A stretch of 64,000 bases of DNA from Saccharopolyspora indica. GTDB taxonomy: Bacteria > Actinomycetota > Actinomycetes > Mycobacteriales > Pseudonocardiaceae. Made by a program: the position numbers and the translations under genes. Under the pieces are notes generated by a model. That model worked only from the letters and a program-made list of their open reading frames with translations. It was not told the origin of the DNA and did not search any database. The DNA lies in contig NZ_JAQGLB010000003.1 in the NCBI RefSeq assembly GCF_027853965.1, positions 496,001 to 560,000 on the forward strand, read 5' to 3'. Below are positions 34,548-42,485 of the stretch, in pieces; within the stretch, counting starts at the first letter, position 1; each line of letters opens with the position of its first letter.

Positions 34548-34793
34548 ATGGCCGAACGCGACGTCCGCGACGACGCGCGCCTGGCCCTCGCTCTCAACTG
34601 GCGCATCGTCACCGTCGAGGTCCGCGCAGCCGGCGTGCTGCTGGGCACCGCGGGGATCAGCACCACCATCGCCCCGGACGAGCACCCGCAGAACGCGCTC
34701 GCCACGACCGCCGGTGACTACGACCTGATCGACGACGCCGTCGCCGACGCCCGCCAGACCCTCGCCACTCTGCTCAGCGAGCTGGCTGCCTGA
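34548..34793 (+). CDS. Small hypothetical protein
   Basis: 81 residues: MAERDVRDDARLALALNWRI, TVEVRAAGVLLGTAGISTTI, DYDLIDDAVADARQTLATLL. Alternating strands then a C-terminal helix; good GC3 bias. Binding site weak. No family recognised. Confidence 0.55.
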   Translation: MAERDVRDDARLALALNWRIVTVEVRAAGVLLGTAGISTTIAPDEHPQNALATTAGDYDLIDDAVADARQTLATLLSELAA

Positions 34794-34865
34794 CCCCGCC
34801 ACCACATCGTCGCGGGTCGGACCACACCGCCGCCGGTGGCTTTTCCGAGTGAAGGAGACCAACTC

Positions 34866-35597
34866 GTGATCGCTTTGCCTGTTGCTCCCGGTGAACCGTT
34901 GTCCCAGCACGCCGATCGGGCTCGAGCTCGACTGGCCGCCGCGGCCGAGGAGTGCTGCCGTATCCAGCTGATCCACATCAGCCGCATCATCACCGCCGCC
35001 CTGCACGACGCCGCCTCCGGCACGATCGACGTCGCCTGGGACGCTTTCATGGGCGAGAAGTCGCTGGAGGCGATCTACGCCGCCGACGGCACCTTGCTCT
35101 GGCATGCGGACAACACCTTGCCCGAAGCTCTCGACAGGTTCCGCTACCGCAACGGGAAAACCTGGTCTGATGCCGTCGAGGTGATCAACGGTCACCTCGA
35201 CGCCGCCGCCATCGCCCTCGGCAACCCGGACGCGCTCGAAGACCGCTGCCCGGAAGGGTGGGTGCTGCTCCGCGCCACCGGCGGCGTCGCGTTCTTCCGG
35301 ATCGCACTTCCTGATCAGGCCACCGTCGACCACCACATCAGCACGCCCCCGGCCGATCGGGAGCTGGAGATCGTGATCGACCGCGACCCCGATCACGGTT
35401 CCGAGGCGACCGCGTTCCTCGACGGTGTCGAATGCCCCGCGGTCGTCACCGCCGTCGACCCCGGACGCGGATGGACGCGGGAGAACTGGCAGTCCGCAGC
35501 CACCGACAGTGCGGCAACGGCGAGCCCGGCCGCCGCCGCGCTGATTCACCAGCTCTTCGCCGACGGCGAGGACAGCCCGTACGTCTTCAACACCTGA
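34866..35597 (+). CDS. Hypothetical protein with recurring leader motif
   Basis: 243 residues from GTG 34866. The start is set by the leader TTTTCCGAGTGAAGGAG at 34841-34857, a motif repeated before other genes here. N-terminal helix (ADRARARLAAAAEECCRIQL), acidic body, 'CPEGWVLLRATGGVAFFRI' and 'TAFLDGVECPAVVTAVDPG'. No family recognised. Followed by a hairpin. Confidence 0.65.
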   Translation: MIALPVAPGEPLSQHADRARARLAAAAEECCRIQLIHISRIITAALHDAASGTIDVAWDAFMGEKSLEAIYAADGTLLWHADNTLPEALDRFRYRNGKTWSDAVEVINGHLDAAAIALGNPDALEDRCPEGWVLLRATGGVAFFRIALPDQATVDHHISTPPADRELEIVIDRDPDHGSEATAFLDGVECPAVVTAVDPGRGWTRENWQSAATDSAATASPAAAALIHQLFADGEDSPYVFNT

Positions 35598-35623
35598 TCG
35601 CTACTGCCGCATTCCGGTTCTGG

Positions 35624-35652
35624 GCGCCCCTGACCACGTGGATCAGGGGCGC
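35624..35652 (+). terminator. Hairpin terminator
   Basis: GCGCCCCTGA at 35624-35633 and TCAGGGGCGC at 35643-35652, followed by TTT. Confidence 0.7.
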
Positions 35653-35677
35653 TTTGTCGTCTGTCTGGAGACCCCTC

Positions 35678-35900
35678 GTGAGAGCCCCGCTGCATCGCCG
35701 CCCGGTTGCGCACCGAGTTCGCCACGACGACGGCGATCAGCGGCGGCGCGGCCGGAGCGGATCTGATCTGGGCCGACGCCGCCCACGACCCCCAGCACAC
35801 CAGTGGTGGCACCGCCACCACCCTGCGCCACGCACGGCAGCTGGGACGCCCGGTCATCTCCTGCGACGTCCGGCACCGCCGCACCACCCTTCTCCGCTAG
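35678..35900 (+). pseudogene. Probable decayed SLOG-like gene fragment
   Basis: A GTG at 35678 with TGGAGA upstream opens one frame, but the recognisable protein is in the next frame from about 35720: TTTAISGGAAGADLIWADAA, then 'ATTLRHARQLGRPVIS'. The GGAxGAD turn and 'A..LGRPV' strand resemble SLOG/DprA-like nucleotide-binding folds. A frameshift close to the start and short length suggest a remnant. A hairpin follows at 35928. Confidence 0.35.
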
Positions 35901-35927
35901 CACCGCGGCCCACCTCGCTCGACATCA

Positions 35928-35967
35928 CCGGCCCCGCATCCGCCGGTACCAGGGGATGCGGGGCCGG
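35928..35967 (+). terminator. Hairpin terminator
   Basis: CCGGCCCCGCATCC at 35928-35941 pairs perfectly with GGATGCGGGGCCGG at 35954-35967. Confidence 0.65.
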
Positions 35968-36136
35968 TGCACCTCCACTTCGCCTGATCCGGCGAGCCCC
36001 TGGACCGGCGAACCTCGCGTCCTCGTGAATCGCCCACCCACCTGCGTCCCGCTTGCCGTCGTCAGGCGGGCGGTTTGCGCAAGGCGATGTCCTCGCCCTG
36101 CGCCTCAATTTCCCCGATATATCAAGGAGTTCTGGG

Positions 36137-36511
36137 ATGTCCGAACCAGCCATTTCCATCACCGACGTCGTGCGGTGGATCCAGGAGAGCAGCAGCGAGG
36201 GCGACTTCGACGTCATCCTCAAGGCCATCAACACCCGGGCCCGGGCGCTGCTGGACCAGGCCGCTGCCAACGTGAGGACCGGCAGCCGAGTGCGGACCCA
36301 CAGCCTCAAGCCGAAGTACCTCAACGGCTTGACCGGCACCGTGAAGACCATTGAGACCGAGCGCGGGAAGCGGCTGGCCACCGTGTCGTTGGACGCGGAT
36401 TCCATCAGCAAGCTCGGCACCACCCAGCGCTACGGGCACCTGTGGGGGCAGGAGAAGCACGACTTCGCCGGGATCCCGGTGCATTGCCTCACGGTCGTCG
36501 ACGAGGACTGA
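36137..36511 (+). CDS. Hypothetical protein with KOW/SH3-like segment
   Basis: 124 residues from the ATG at 36137 with AAGGAG upstream. N-terminal helices (ITDVVRWIQESSSEGDFDVI, NTRARALLDQAAANV), then a basic barrel-like stretch 'GSRVRTHSLKPKYLNGLTGT' followed by VKTIETERGKRLATVSLD, which resembles KOW-type RNA/ribosome-binding loops. No family assigned. Ends 21 bases before a terminator hairpin. Confidence 0.65.
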   Translation: MSEPAISITDVVRWIQESSSEGDFDVILKAINTRARALLDQAAANVRTGSRVRTHSLKPKYLNGLTGTVKTIETERGKRLATVSLDADSISKLGTTQRYGHLWGQEKHDFAGIPVHCLTVVDED

Positions 36512-36531
36512 CCCGCACCACCCTTCCCCGC

Positions 36532-36571
36532 CGGGACCGCACCGTCCTCCCCATCCGGGCGGTCCCGGCTG
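36532..36571 (+). terminator. Hairpin terminator
   Basis: GCCGGGACCGC at 36532-36542 and GCGGTCCCGGC at 36561-36571, perfect 11 bp. Confidence 0.6.
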
Positions 36572-36655
36572 GCCAGGGACACCGATCTCACTCAGCAGAC
36601 CTACGACAGCTGGCCTGTTGAAGCAGTGCCGGGCAGGCGAGCACCGCAGGGGGTC

Positions 36656-36781
36656 CTCGATCTGCTCGAAGGCCATCAGCCCGGGCCCGCCGCCGCAGGG
36701 GCGCCTGCGGCGTCGCTGCGCGATGCGCTGCGCGCACCCCTGCACCGGTGAGCCCGGGCTGATCCGCGGGACGCAGATCGA
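36656..36781 (+). repeat. 126-bp multistem element, copy 1 (candidate structured RNA)
   Basis: Matches 124 of 126 positions of the element at 47687-47812. Folds on the + strand as: P1 TCGATCTGC (36657-36665) with GCAGATCGA (36773-36781); P2 ATCAGCCCGGGC (36675-36686) with GCCCGGGCTGAT (36752-36763); inside P2, hairpin P3 CGCCGCAGG (36691-36699) with CCTGCGGCG (36704-36712) and hairpin P4 TGCGCG (36717-36722) with CGCGCA (36731-36736). Nine-base strands on both sides separate P1 and P2. It ends 34 bases before the NADAR start. Confidence 0.75.
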
Positions 36782-36815
36782 GGAGCCCGCGGGGGCCCGG
36801 ACCTGGGAGGTATTC

Positions 36816-37316
36816 GTGAGGGAGATCGCGACGTTCCGCGGCGAGCACTTCTTCCTGAGCAACTTCTATCCCGCTGCGGTGGTCGGCGCGGAACGTCGCC
36901 GCTACCCGAGTGCCGAAGCCGCGTTCCACGGCGGCAAGACGCTGGACCCGCGGGAGCGCGATTGGATCGCGGCCGCGGCCACGCCACGGGAAGCGAAACG
37001 CCGCGGCCGACGGGTGAGCTTGCGCCCGGACTGGGACTCGGCTCGGCACTTGGTGATGCGCGCGGTCCTGCGCGGGAAGTTCGCCGATCCGGATCTGGCC
37101 GCGAAGCTGCTGGCGACCGGCGAGACCCGGCTCGTCGAAGGAAATCGCTGGCACGACCAGCTCTGGGGTGACTGCCGCTGCGGCCGCGCCGCGTGCGATG
37201 AACCCGGCCGCAACTTCCTGGGCATCTACCTGATGGAGCTGCGAGCTGAACTGCGGGCCGCGACGCCCCGGCCCACGGCGCCGGCGAGCGAGGGCGTATC
37301 CGCCCGCGCTGCCTGA
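36816..37316 (+). CDS. NADAR family protein (ADP-ribose N-glycosidase fold)
   Basis: 166 residues from GTG 36816 with GGAGG upstream. NADAR/YbiA signatures: 'FRGEHFFLSNFYPAAVVG', 'YPSAEAAFHGGKTLDPRERD', a central helix 'SARHLVMRAVLRGKFADPDL', then GNRWHDQLWGDC and 'GRNFLGIYLMELRAEL'. The family cleaves N-glycosidic bonds of ADP-ribosylated or riboflavin-pathway compounds, and some members reverse guanosine ADP-ribosylation of nucleic acids. No DarT-like toxin is visible nearby. Its 5' region is occupied by the duplicated 126-bp element. Confidence 0.88.
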   Translation: MREIATFRGEHFFLSNFYPAAVVGAERRRYPSAEAAFHGGKTLDPRERDWIAAAATPREAKRRGRRVSLRPDWDSARHLVMRAVLRGKFADPDLAAKLLATGETRLVEGNRWHDQLWGDCRCGRAACDEPGRNFLGIYLMELRAELRAATPRPTAPASEGVSARAA

Positions 37317-37329
37317 AATTCCCGACCTG

Positions 37330-37367
37330 CCCGAGGCGGGCCCGCCTGAAGGTGGGCCCGCCTCGGG
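37330..37367 (+). terminator. Hairpin terminator after NADAR gene
   Basis: CCCGAGGCGGGCCCGCC at 37330-37346 and GGTGGGCCCGCCTCGGG at 37351-37367, tetraloop TGAA, one wobble. Confidence 0.75.
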
Positions 37368-37430
37368 TGTTCCAGCGCGACGGGGCATTGACCAGCCCTG
37401 CCGCGTATCGATTCCGAGGAAAGGATCCCG

Positions 37431-38372
37431 ATGCTGCACTACCCCGTCACCGTCGCCGTCGGCGCAACGAGCCTCGAGGTCGCCGCCCAGGCCGTGCTGA
37501 CACTCATGGCTCCGCTGCACCTCGACATCGAAGCCGCCCAGCAGTACGACAGCGAGACCGGTGACTATCACTGGTGGAACCCGCGCGGCACCTGGAACGG
37601 GTGTGAGTTCGGGGGCCGCTGGGCCGCGACCCTGCGGGTGCGCGGCAACGCCGATCCGCGTGACGTCATCCCCGGTCAGCTCAGCCCGGCCAACCTGCAT
37701 CGTCCCCTGGTCGCCGGGTTCGCCACCGGTGGCCGGATCCGTGCCCTGGACCTCAACGGCCAGCGCGACGACACCGCCGAGCTCGCCCGCGTGCAGTGGG
37801 AAGACTTCCAGCGCATCGTCGCCGGCACCCCGGCGCCCCGGCCGTGGTCGGAGTTCGCCGCCCGCGCCAAGGACGCCGAAGCCGCCGCCGAGCCATGGCT
37901 CCCGATCCGCGAGCAGATCCTGGAAGCCTGCCTGCGCTGGCGCAACACCACCGGCGCCTCGAACGAGGAGTACGGCCGGCGAGTACACACCGAGCTCGAG
38001 GCCGCCGCAGCCCGGTGGGAAGCCTCGCTGACCTACAGCATGAGGCAGGCCGCTCGCGACTACCACGATCAGCCCCGCATCACCGCGCTGAACGCCCACG
38101 CCAGTTTCAGTGGCTTCCCGCTCACCGACCCCGAGCTCGTCTTCGGAGAGACCAGCAGGGAGAACTACCTGGTGCAGCGGCGTCTCGAGGCGATCCCGGG
38201 CTCGGCGACCCTCACCCACGATGGCCGGTGGCTGTGCTCCGGCCCGCTCGATGACCACGGCCTGCCCACCGGCACCGCGCAGGAACGCCACGACTACCTG
38301 GCCGAGGCCAACGACTACATCGACGGCTTGAGCGAAGACATGTGGCTGGTCGTCATGGACTGCCACGCCTGA
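37431..38372 (+). CDS. Conserved phage/plasmid-type hypothetical protein
   Basis: 313 residues; ATG preceded by GAGGAAAGGA. The segment YHWWNPRGTWNGCEFGGRW (about residues 44-62) followed by a basic strand is a pattern seen in phage and plasmid proteins of unknown function ('W..P.G.WD....GGRW'). The body is helical, and the C-terminal quarter (TLTHDGRWLCSGPLDDHG ... DMWLVVMDCHA) forms a compact domain. No enzymatic motif recognised. A hairpin follows. Confidence 0.6.
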   Translation: MLHYPVTVAVGATSLEVAAQAVLTLMAPLHLDIEAAQQYDSETGDYHWWNPRGTWNGCEFGGRWAATLRVRGNADPRDVIPGQLSPANLHRPLVAGFATGGRIRALDLNGQRDDTAELARVQWEDFQRIVAGTPAPRPWSEFAARAKDAEAAAEPWLPIREQILEACLRWRNTTGASNEEYGRRVHTELEAAAARWEASLTYSMRQAARDYHDQPRITALNAHASFSGFPLTDPELVFGETSRENYLVQRRLEAIPGSATLTHDGRWLCSGPLDDHGLPTGTAQERHDYLAEANDYIDGLSEDMWLVVMDCHA

Positions 38373-38400
38373 TCCGGAACCACCCGGTCACCCCTGAACG

Positions 38401-38436
38401 ACGGCCCCGTCACCACTTCCCCGGTGACGGGGCCGT
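38401..38436 (+). terminator. Hairpin terminator
   Basis: ACGGCCCCGTCACC at 38401-38414 pairs perfectly with GGTGACGGGGCCGT at 38423-38436. Confidence 0.7.
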
Positions 38437-38624
38437 CCCCCGTCCTCTCCCTTCCCGCGCTTCGAGACCGGAGGCCCGAGACCGAGCCACGAAAACCGTG
38501 CGGTCTGAAGACCGTTCTCCGGCCGCCAGCACCCGGCGAGTACGCCACTGAGCCGGCCAGCACCTTCGGTTCTTCTCAGTAGCCGCCTCTCGCTATCCAC
38601 CAGCGAAATCATCTGGAGTTCACC

Positions 38625-39059
38625 ATGACCAGCCCGGAGACCGGCACCAGCCAGCGCGTCACCCTCGCCGCCCAGCCCGGCGAGGAGCCCGTGACCGTCA
38701 CCGCCACCGTCGTGAAAGTCGAGCGCCGGGCGGAAACCAGCTTCGTCGGTCGGCTGGTCGGCCTCGACGCGCACCTCGACGTGCTGTTCCCCAGCAGCGA
38801 CCAACCGGACACCTACTTCCTGTCCCGGCTCTACGGCGAGCCCTGCTGGGTGCAGGACGCGCATTTCGGACCCAACGGCTTCCCGTACTTCAGCAACGGG
38901 TTCGGCGCCCGTTATCTGAAGATGACCGGTATTGCCCTAGAGCTGGAGGCTCTCCTTGACCAGGCCGCGCTCGAACGCCGCCTGGTCAAGGAAATCGGCC
39001 CGGAGGTACCGCTGGTCCTCGCCGAGACTGACGCATCGCAGCCTTCCACCAGCCACTGA
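38625..39059 (+). CDS. Hypothetical protein
   Basis: 144 residues; ATG with TGGAG upstream. Beta-rich start (RVTLAAQPGEEPVTVTATVV), 'LFPSSDQPDTYFLSRLYGEP', 'FPYFSNGFGARYLKMTGIAL', then a Glu-rich helix. No family recognised. The nested-palindrome element copy 2 follows. Confidence 0.6.
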   Translation: MTSPETGTSQRVTLAAQPGEEPVTVTATVVKVERRAETSFVGRLVGLDAHLDVLFPSSDQPDTYFLSRLYGEPCWVQDAHFGPNGFPYFSNGFGARYLKMTGIALELEALLDQAALERRLVKEIGPEVPLVLAETDASQPSTSH

Positions 39060-39135
39060 CCTGCCCAGATCGGCTGAGTAACAACGCCTCCGAGACCGCG
39101 GCTTTTCAGGTCCCGTGGGCACGGCCCCGGGCATT

Positions 39136-39241
39136 CGGTAGGGGCGCTGCACTCGGCCCCAGGACGACGCCGGCCTCAAGCGCGAAATGCGTGCGCTTGA
39201 CCCCGCCCCGGCCCTGGGGCCGGGACGAGTGCGCCCCACCG
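39136..39241. repeat. Nested-palindrome spacer element, copy 2
   Basis: Three nested stems: outer CGGTAGGGGCGCTGCACTCG (39136-39155) with CGAGTGCGCCCCACCG (39226-39241); middle GGCCCCAGG (39155-39163) with CCTGGGGCC (39213-39221); inner TCAAGCGC (39176-39183) with GCGCTTGA (39193-39200). Complementarity extends outward for about another 20 bases on each side. Lies between two small genes. Confidence 0.65.
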
Positions 39242-39327
39242 AGAACCCGGGGCCCTCACCACAGACGCGCGTCACGGGCTGGCCGGCCCGGCGCCGCATT
39301 CGCTGCCTGAGTGAAAGGAAACCTGCC

Positions 39328-39498
39328 GTGGCGTGGAACCGTGAGCAGCACGAGAAGGAACTCGCCGACGCGATCACCGCCAAGGACCTCGACAAGATTG
39401 AGGAACTCTCCGACGCGGCTGTCGAGCACGATCGTGATGTCGCGGAGAAGACCGGCGAGATTTTCTGGGCCCACAAGAACAAGTGGTCCACCGGCTGA
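39328..39498 (+). CDS. 56-residue hypothetical protein
   Basis: GTG at 39328 with the leader GAGTGAAAGGAAA upstream. Highly charged helical product (NREQHEKELADAITAKDLDK ... AVEHDRDVAEKTGEIFWAHK). No family recognised. Ends before a strong hairpin. Confidence 0.6.
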   Translation: MAWNREQHEKELADAITAKDLDKIEELSDAAVEHDRDVAEKTGEIFWAHKNKWSTG

Positions 39499-39531
39499 CC
39501 TCTCCGGTTGCTGTCCCCGCCCACACGACGC

Positions 39532-39580
39532 CCCCTTCGCTGCCCGGACACCTCACCGAGGGGTCCGGGCAGCGAAGGGG
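39532..39580 (+). terminator. Hairpin terminator
   Basis: CCCCTTCGCTGCCCGGAC at 39532-39549 pairs perfectly over 18 bp with 39563-39580. Confidence 0.7.
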
Positions 39581-39591
39581 AAAGTGGGGCG

Positions 39592-39831
39592 ATGGATACC
39601 AGCGACCGCGGCCCGCTTACTGTGGCCGAGCTCTACCAGCGGGTCCTCTCCCTGCGCGACCACGCCCAGGAACGCCCCGAGATGTCGCCGCGGGAACGTG
39701 CCGAGATCTCCGGGGCGCACACCATGGCCGCCGCGATCACCCGGCTGATCGAACGCGTGGACTGCACCTGCGCGCCGGAACCGCCCTCGGCCGCGCCGCC
39801 GCACCTGCGTCTGCTGCGCGACGAGGACTGA
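39592..39831 (+). CDS. 79-residue hypothetical protein
   Basis: ATG at 39592, close downstream of the terminator hairpin, with AAGGGG/GTGGGG upstream. Helical: LTVAELYQRVLSLRDHAQER, 'SPRERAEISGAHTMAAAITR', then a Cys pair (DCTCAPE). No family recognised. Confidence 0.55.
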   Translation: MDTSDRGPLTVAELYQRVLSLRDHAQERPEMSPRERAEISGAHTMAAAITRLIERVDCTCAPEPPSAAPPHLRLLRDED

Positions 39832-39943
39832 CCCCGGGGGGCTCCGGGTAGGGCACGCCGACCAGCAACGTCGAGTGGTCCGCTCGTTTCGCCGCGCGGG
39901 CTCAGCGGGCGATCGCCGCTTTCCCCATGCCCAGGAGGTTCCC

Positions 39944-39982
39944 ATGCCCTGCACCCAGGACGTTGCGCGGGAGCACACGTGA
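39944..39982 (+). CDS. 12-codon leader ORF coupled to the next gene
   Basis: ATG at 39944 with AGGAGG five bases upstream encodes MPCTQDVAREHT; its TGA (39980-39982) overlaps the GTG of the next gene (39979). The downstream gene has no other binding site. Same arrangement as at 32340. Confidence 0.4.
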   Translation: MPCTQDVAREHT

Positions 39983-40218
39983 ATGCCCGCGCCAGCAGCC
40001 GGTTCCGGATCCTGCGCGGCAACGGCAGAACGATCCGCTACGCCACCCAGCAGTCCCGCAACCTGGCGACCCGGAAATGGGCCGACCTCGACGGGACCTC
40101 CGTGCTGCTGGAGCTGTGGAGCCCCGAGCACCCGCAGGACGAGCTCAACCGCGGATGGGCGTGCGAGGGCGAGGTGCACCCCAGCCCGCCGCCGGAGAGC
40201 AAAACCGCAGCCCCGTGA
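39979..40218 (+). CDS. 79-residue hypothetical protein
   Basis: GTG at 39979 inside the leader ORF's stop. Basic N-terminus (NARASSRFRILRGNGRTIRY), then 'WADLDGTSVLLELWSPEHP' and a Pro-rich end. No family recognised. A strong terminator follows 12 bases later. Confidence 0.55.
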   Translation: MNARASSRFRILRGNGRTIRYATQQSRNLATRKWADLDGTSVLLELWSPEHPQDELNRGWACEGEVHPSPPPESKTAAP

Positions 40219-40229
40219 AGTAAGCAGAG

Positions 40230-40264
40230 CGAAGCCCCCGCAGCACCACGCTGCGGGGGCTTCG
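40230..40264 (+). terminator. Hairpin terminator
   Basis: CGAAGCCCCCGCAGC at 40230-40244 and its perfect complement at 40250-40264, 5-base loop. Confidence 0.8.
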
Positions 40265-40486
40265 TGCTTTCCGGCCCGGTGCTCACCTCACCACCCCGGC
40301 GCGAATCTGCGCACCACGCTTCTCAGCCGCCGGCCAGAGCTCTCGCCTGCCTCCCCTCCCCGCTGATCACCGCCGCGTGCTGATCCGCGGCGACCGACCC
40401 CGCCGCGGATGCGCACGGGTGCTGACCATGCCTCCCTGCGCGCCACCGGCGGAGATCCACCGAACCCGAGTGAAAGGACCGATCCC

Positions 40487-40681
40487 GTGACCCACCGCAA
40501 CACCAACCACGACGATTCCGAGACCGTCATCCAGAGCGGCAAGGGCACCGTCCGCCGCCACGCCGGCAAGGACGGTAAGGGCGCCGTCACCAACATCAAC
40601 ACCGATCCGGCCGCCAACGACCTGGGCGCTCAGTACGCCGACGAAAACGGCGACATCCACGGCGACCTGAACCTCGGCTAG
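40487..40681 (+). CDS. 64-residue hydrophilic hypothetical protein
   Basis: GTG at 40487 placed by the leader CCGAGTGAAAGGA at 40466-40478. Composition is Asp/Asn/Gly/Thr-rich without hydrophobic core (NTNHDDSETVIQSGKGTVRR), suggesting a disordered or small beta protein. No family recognised. Confidence 0.55.
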   Translation: MTHRNTNHDDSETVIQSGKGTVRRHAGKDGKGAVTNINTDPAANDLGAQYADENGDIHGDLNLG

Positions 40682-40728
40682 CCCCATCCACCGGCGCTCA
40701 CCCGGCGCCGGCACGACAGCCATCCGCG

Positions 40729-40763
40729 GCGCGGGCAGGGACTTGACCATTCCCTGCCCGCGC
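40729..40763 (+). terminator. Hairpin terminator
   Basis: GCGCGGGCAGGGA at 40729-40741 pairs with TCCCTGCCCGCGC at 40751-40763, perfect 13 bp. Confidence 0.75.
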
Positions 40764-40791
40764 TGAGCTGTTTCCGAGTGAAGGAGCCACC

Positions 40792-41223
40792 ATGAGCAAC
40801 GACACCGACACCGCTCCTGACCGGATCGACCCCGACACCACCGAGGGCGCCGCGATCATGAGTCTGTTCACCACCGTCAAGGTCCTCGAGGAGGGCGACG
40901 GCGGCTGGCCCGGCGCAGAGGTGGTACCCGCCCTCGAGCGCTGGTTCATCGAGCTGGGGATCGACCCCGGCCACCAGCCTGACGCGGTCGCTGAGGAACT
41001 GCGGTCGGGCCGACGGCGGTGGACCGTGTTCGGCCTGCGCGACAACACCCGGTGCGGCGCCACACAGATCGCCGCCGTCCTGCGCGGCGAGATCTCCGCC
41101 TACGACGACGACACCGGCGACGAGACGGCCCAGCGCGTGGGCGAGCTCGTCCTCGCCAGTACCCCCGAGGAAGCCGAGGAACTGGCCTACGAGCTGTTCG
41201 AAGCCGCCCGCGACGCTGACTGA
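40792..41223 (+). CDS. Acidic hypothetical protein
   Basis: 143 residues; leader TTTCCGAGTGAAGGAGCC upstream of the ATG. Very acidic and helical ('AIMSLFTTVKVLEEGDGGW', 'ALERWFIELGIDPGHQPDAV', TPEEAEELAYELFEAARD). No family recognised; acidity suits a DNA mimic or partner-binding protein, but nothing specific supports that. Confidence 0.6.
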   Translation: MSNDTDTAPDRIDPDTTEGAAIMSLFTTVKVLEEGDGGWPGAEVVPALERWFIELGIDPGHQPDAVAEELRSGRRRWTVFGLRDNTRCGATQIAAVLRGEISAYDDDTGDETAQRVGELVLASTPEEAEELAYELFEAARDAD

Positions 41224-41269
41224 CTTTCCTGCTGGAACAGGGAAAAAGGGGGCACCGGCACCCGGTGCT

Positions 41270-41376
41270 CGGTGAGGGCGCCGCACTCTGCCCCACCGCG
41301 CGGACGAGTCTCAAGCGCGAAAAACGCGCGCTTGACCCCCGCCCGGCGGCGGGGCCGCCTGGAGTGCGCCCCACCG
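41270..41376. repeat. Nested-palindrome spacer element, copy 3
   Basis: Outer CGGTGAGGGCGCCGCACTC (41270-41288) with GAGTGCGCCCCACCG (41362-41376), inner TCAAGCGCG (41311-41319) with CGCGCTTGA (41327-41335). Imperfect pairing continues outward to about 41248 and 41398. Shares GCACTCtGCC, TCAAGCGCGAAA, CGCTTGACCCC and GAGTGCGCCCCACCGAGAA with copies 1-2. Confidence 0.65.
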
Positions 41377-41465
41377 AGAAAACCGGGGCCGGCACCACCA
41401 GCTACGTGACGTCGGGCCTGACCAGCCCGGCGTCGCGCTCATTTTCCGAGCGAAAGGGACCGGAC

Positions 41466-42440
41466 ATGTACGACACGCTGCTTCCGCTGGACCCGACCCG
41501 GACCACGCCCTGGGCGCAGGTCGGCACCACCGTCACCGGCGCGCGCAACGCCCGCGACGCCCTCACTCGAGCGGGGCTGGCCGACTGGAACATCCGCAAG
41601 CTGCGCCAGTCCGCCGCCGAGATCACCGAGCACGGGGTGACCAGCATCGACAACCCCGAGCAGGTCATGCTCGTCGCCGACGACCCCCGCACCGGGCGTA
41701 CCCGCTACCTGTCGGCCGTCGGTGAAGGGTATGGCGTCAAGCAGAACGAGGACTCCGCCGATCTCATCGACACGCTCGTCGCCGAGTCCGGGGCAGCCGG
41801 CGTCGCCGAGGCCGGCCAGCTCAAGCGCGGCCGCCACACCTTCGTCACCATGAAGCTGCCCGGCACCATGCGTGTGGGCGGATTCGACCACCACGAGCTG
41901 CACCTCGTGGTGTTCAACTCCCACGACGGCAGTTCGGCGTTTCGGGTCATGCTCGTGCCCTACCGGATCAAGTGCGGCAACCAGCTGCCCTACGCGATCC
42001 GCAACCACGTCAGCTCGGTAGCGATCCGCCACACCAGCAAGAGTGAGATCAACGTCGCCGAGATCCGCTCGAAACTGGGCCTGATGTACCGCTACGCCGA
42101 AGCCTTCGAGGCTGAGGCGACGCGGATGCTCAACACCGAGATGACGCTCCGGGAGTTCGAGGAGATCATCCACACCGTCTGGCCGCTGGATGCCAACCCC
42201 AGCTCGCGGACCCTGGGCAACCACCGGCGCCGGCACAGCCAGCTCGTGCGGCTGTGGGCCTCGGCGCCGACCCAGAAGTCCATCTGCGGCAGCCAGTGGG
42301 CCGCCGCGCAGGCCTTCGCCGAGTACTTCGACCGCGAAGCCCCGGCCAGCAGTCAGCTGGTGCGTGCCACCCGCGTGATCAGCAGCGACGACGTGAGGAA
42401 GAAGAAGCAGCAGGTCTTCGATCTGCTGCTGGCAGCCTGA
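41466..42440 (+). CDS. DUF932 protein
   Basis: 324 residues; ATG after TTTTCCGAGCGAAAGGGA. DUF932 features: N-terminal helical region, RYLSAVGEGYGVKQNED (about residue 80), 'FDHHELHLVVFNSHDGSSAF', 'VPYRIKCGNQLPYAIRNHVS' and 'IRHTSKSEINVAEIRSKLGL'. The family is common on plasmids and phages; its function is not established, though it is phage-LGT-like and often near SSB or recombination genes, as here. A hairpin follows. Confidence 0.88.
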   Translation: MYDTLLPLDPTRTTPWAQVGTTVTGARNARDALTRAGLADWNIRKLRQSAAEITEHGVTSIDNPEQVMLVADDPRTGRTRYLSAVGEGYGVKQNEDSADLIDTLVAESGAAGVAEAGQLKRGRHTFVTMKLPGTMRVGGFDHHELHLVVFNSHDGSSAFRVMLVPYRIKCGNQLPYAIRNHVSSVAIRHTSKSEINVAEIRSKLGLMYRYAEAFEAEATRMLNTEMTLREFEEIIHTVWPLDANPSSRTLGNHRRRHSQLVRLWASAPTQKSICGSQWAAAQAFAEYFDREAPASSQLVRATRVISSDDVRKKKQQVFDLLLAA

Positions 42441-42445
42441 GTTGT

Positions 42446-42485
42446 GGGCTCCCACCCTCGCCGGCACCGCGAGGCTGGGAGGCCC
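42446..42485 (+). terminator. Hairpin terminator after DUF932
   Basis: GGGCTCCCACCCTCGC (42446-42461) with GCGAGGCTGGGAGGCCC (42469-42485), two bulges. Confidence 0.5.

Noticed and set aside
32852..41376. Nested palindromes considered as integron attC sites
   Set aside because: No GTTRRRY/RYYYAAC core pairs and no integron integrase are present; only the overall spacer logic is similar.
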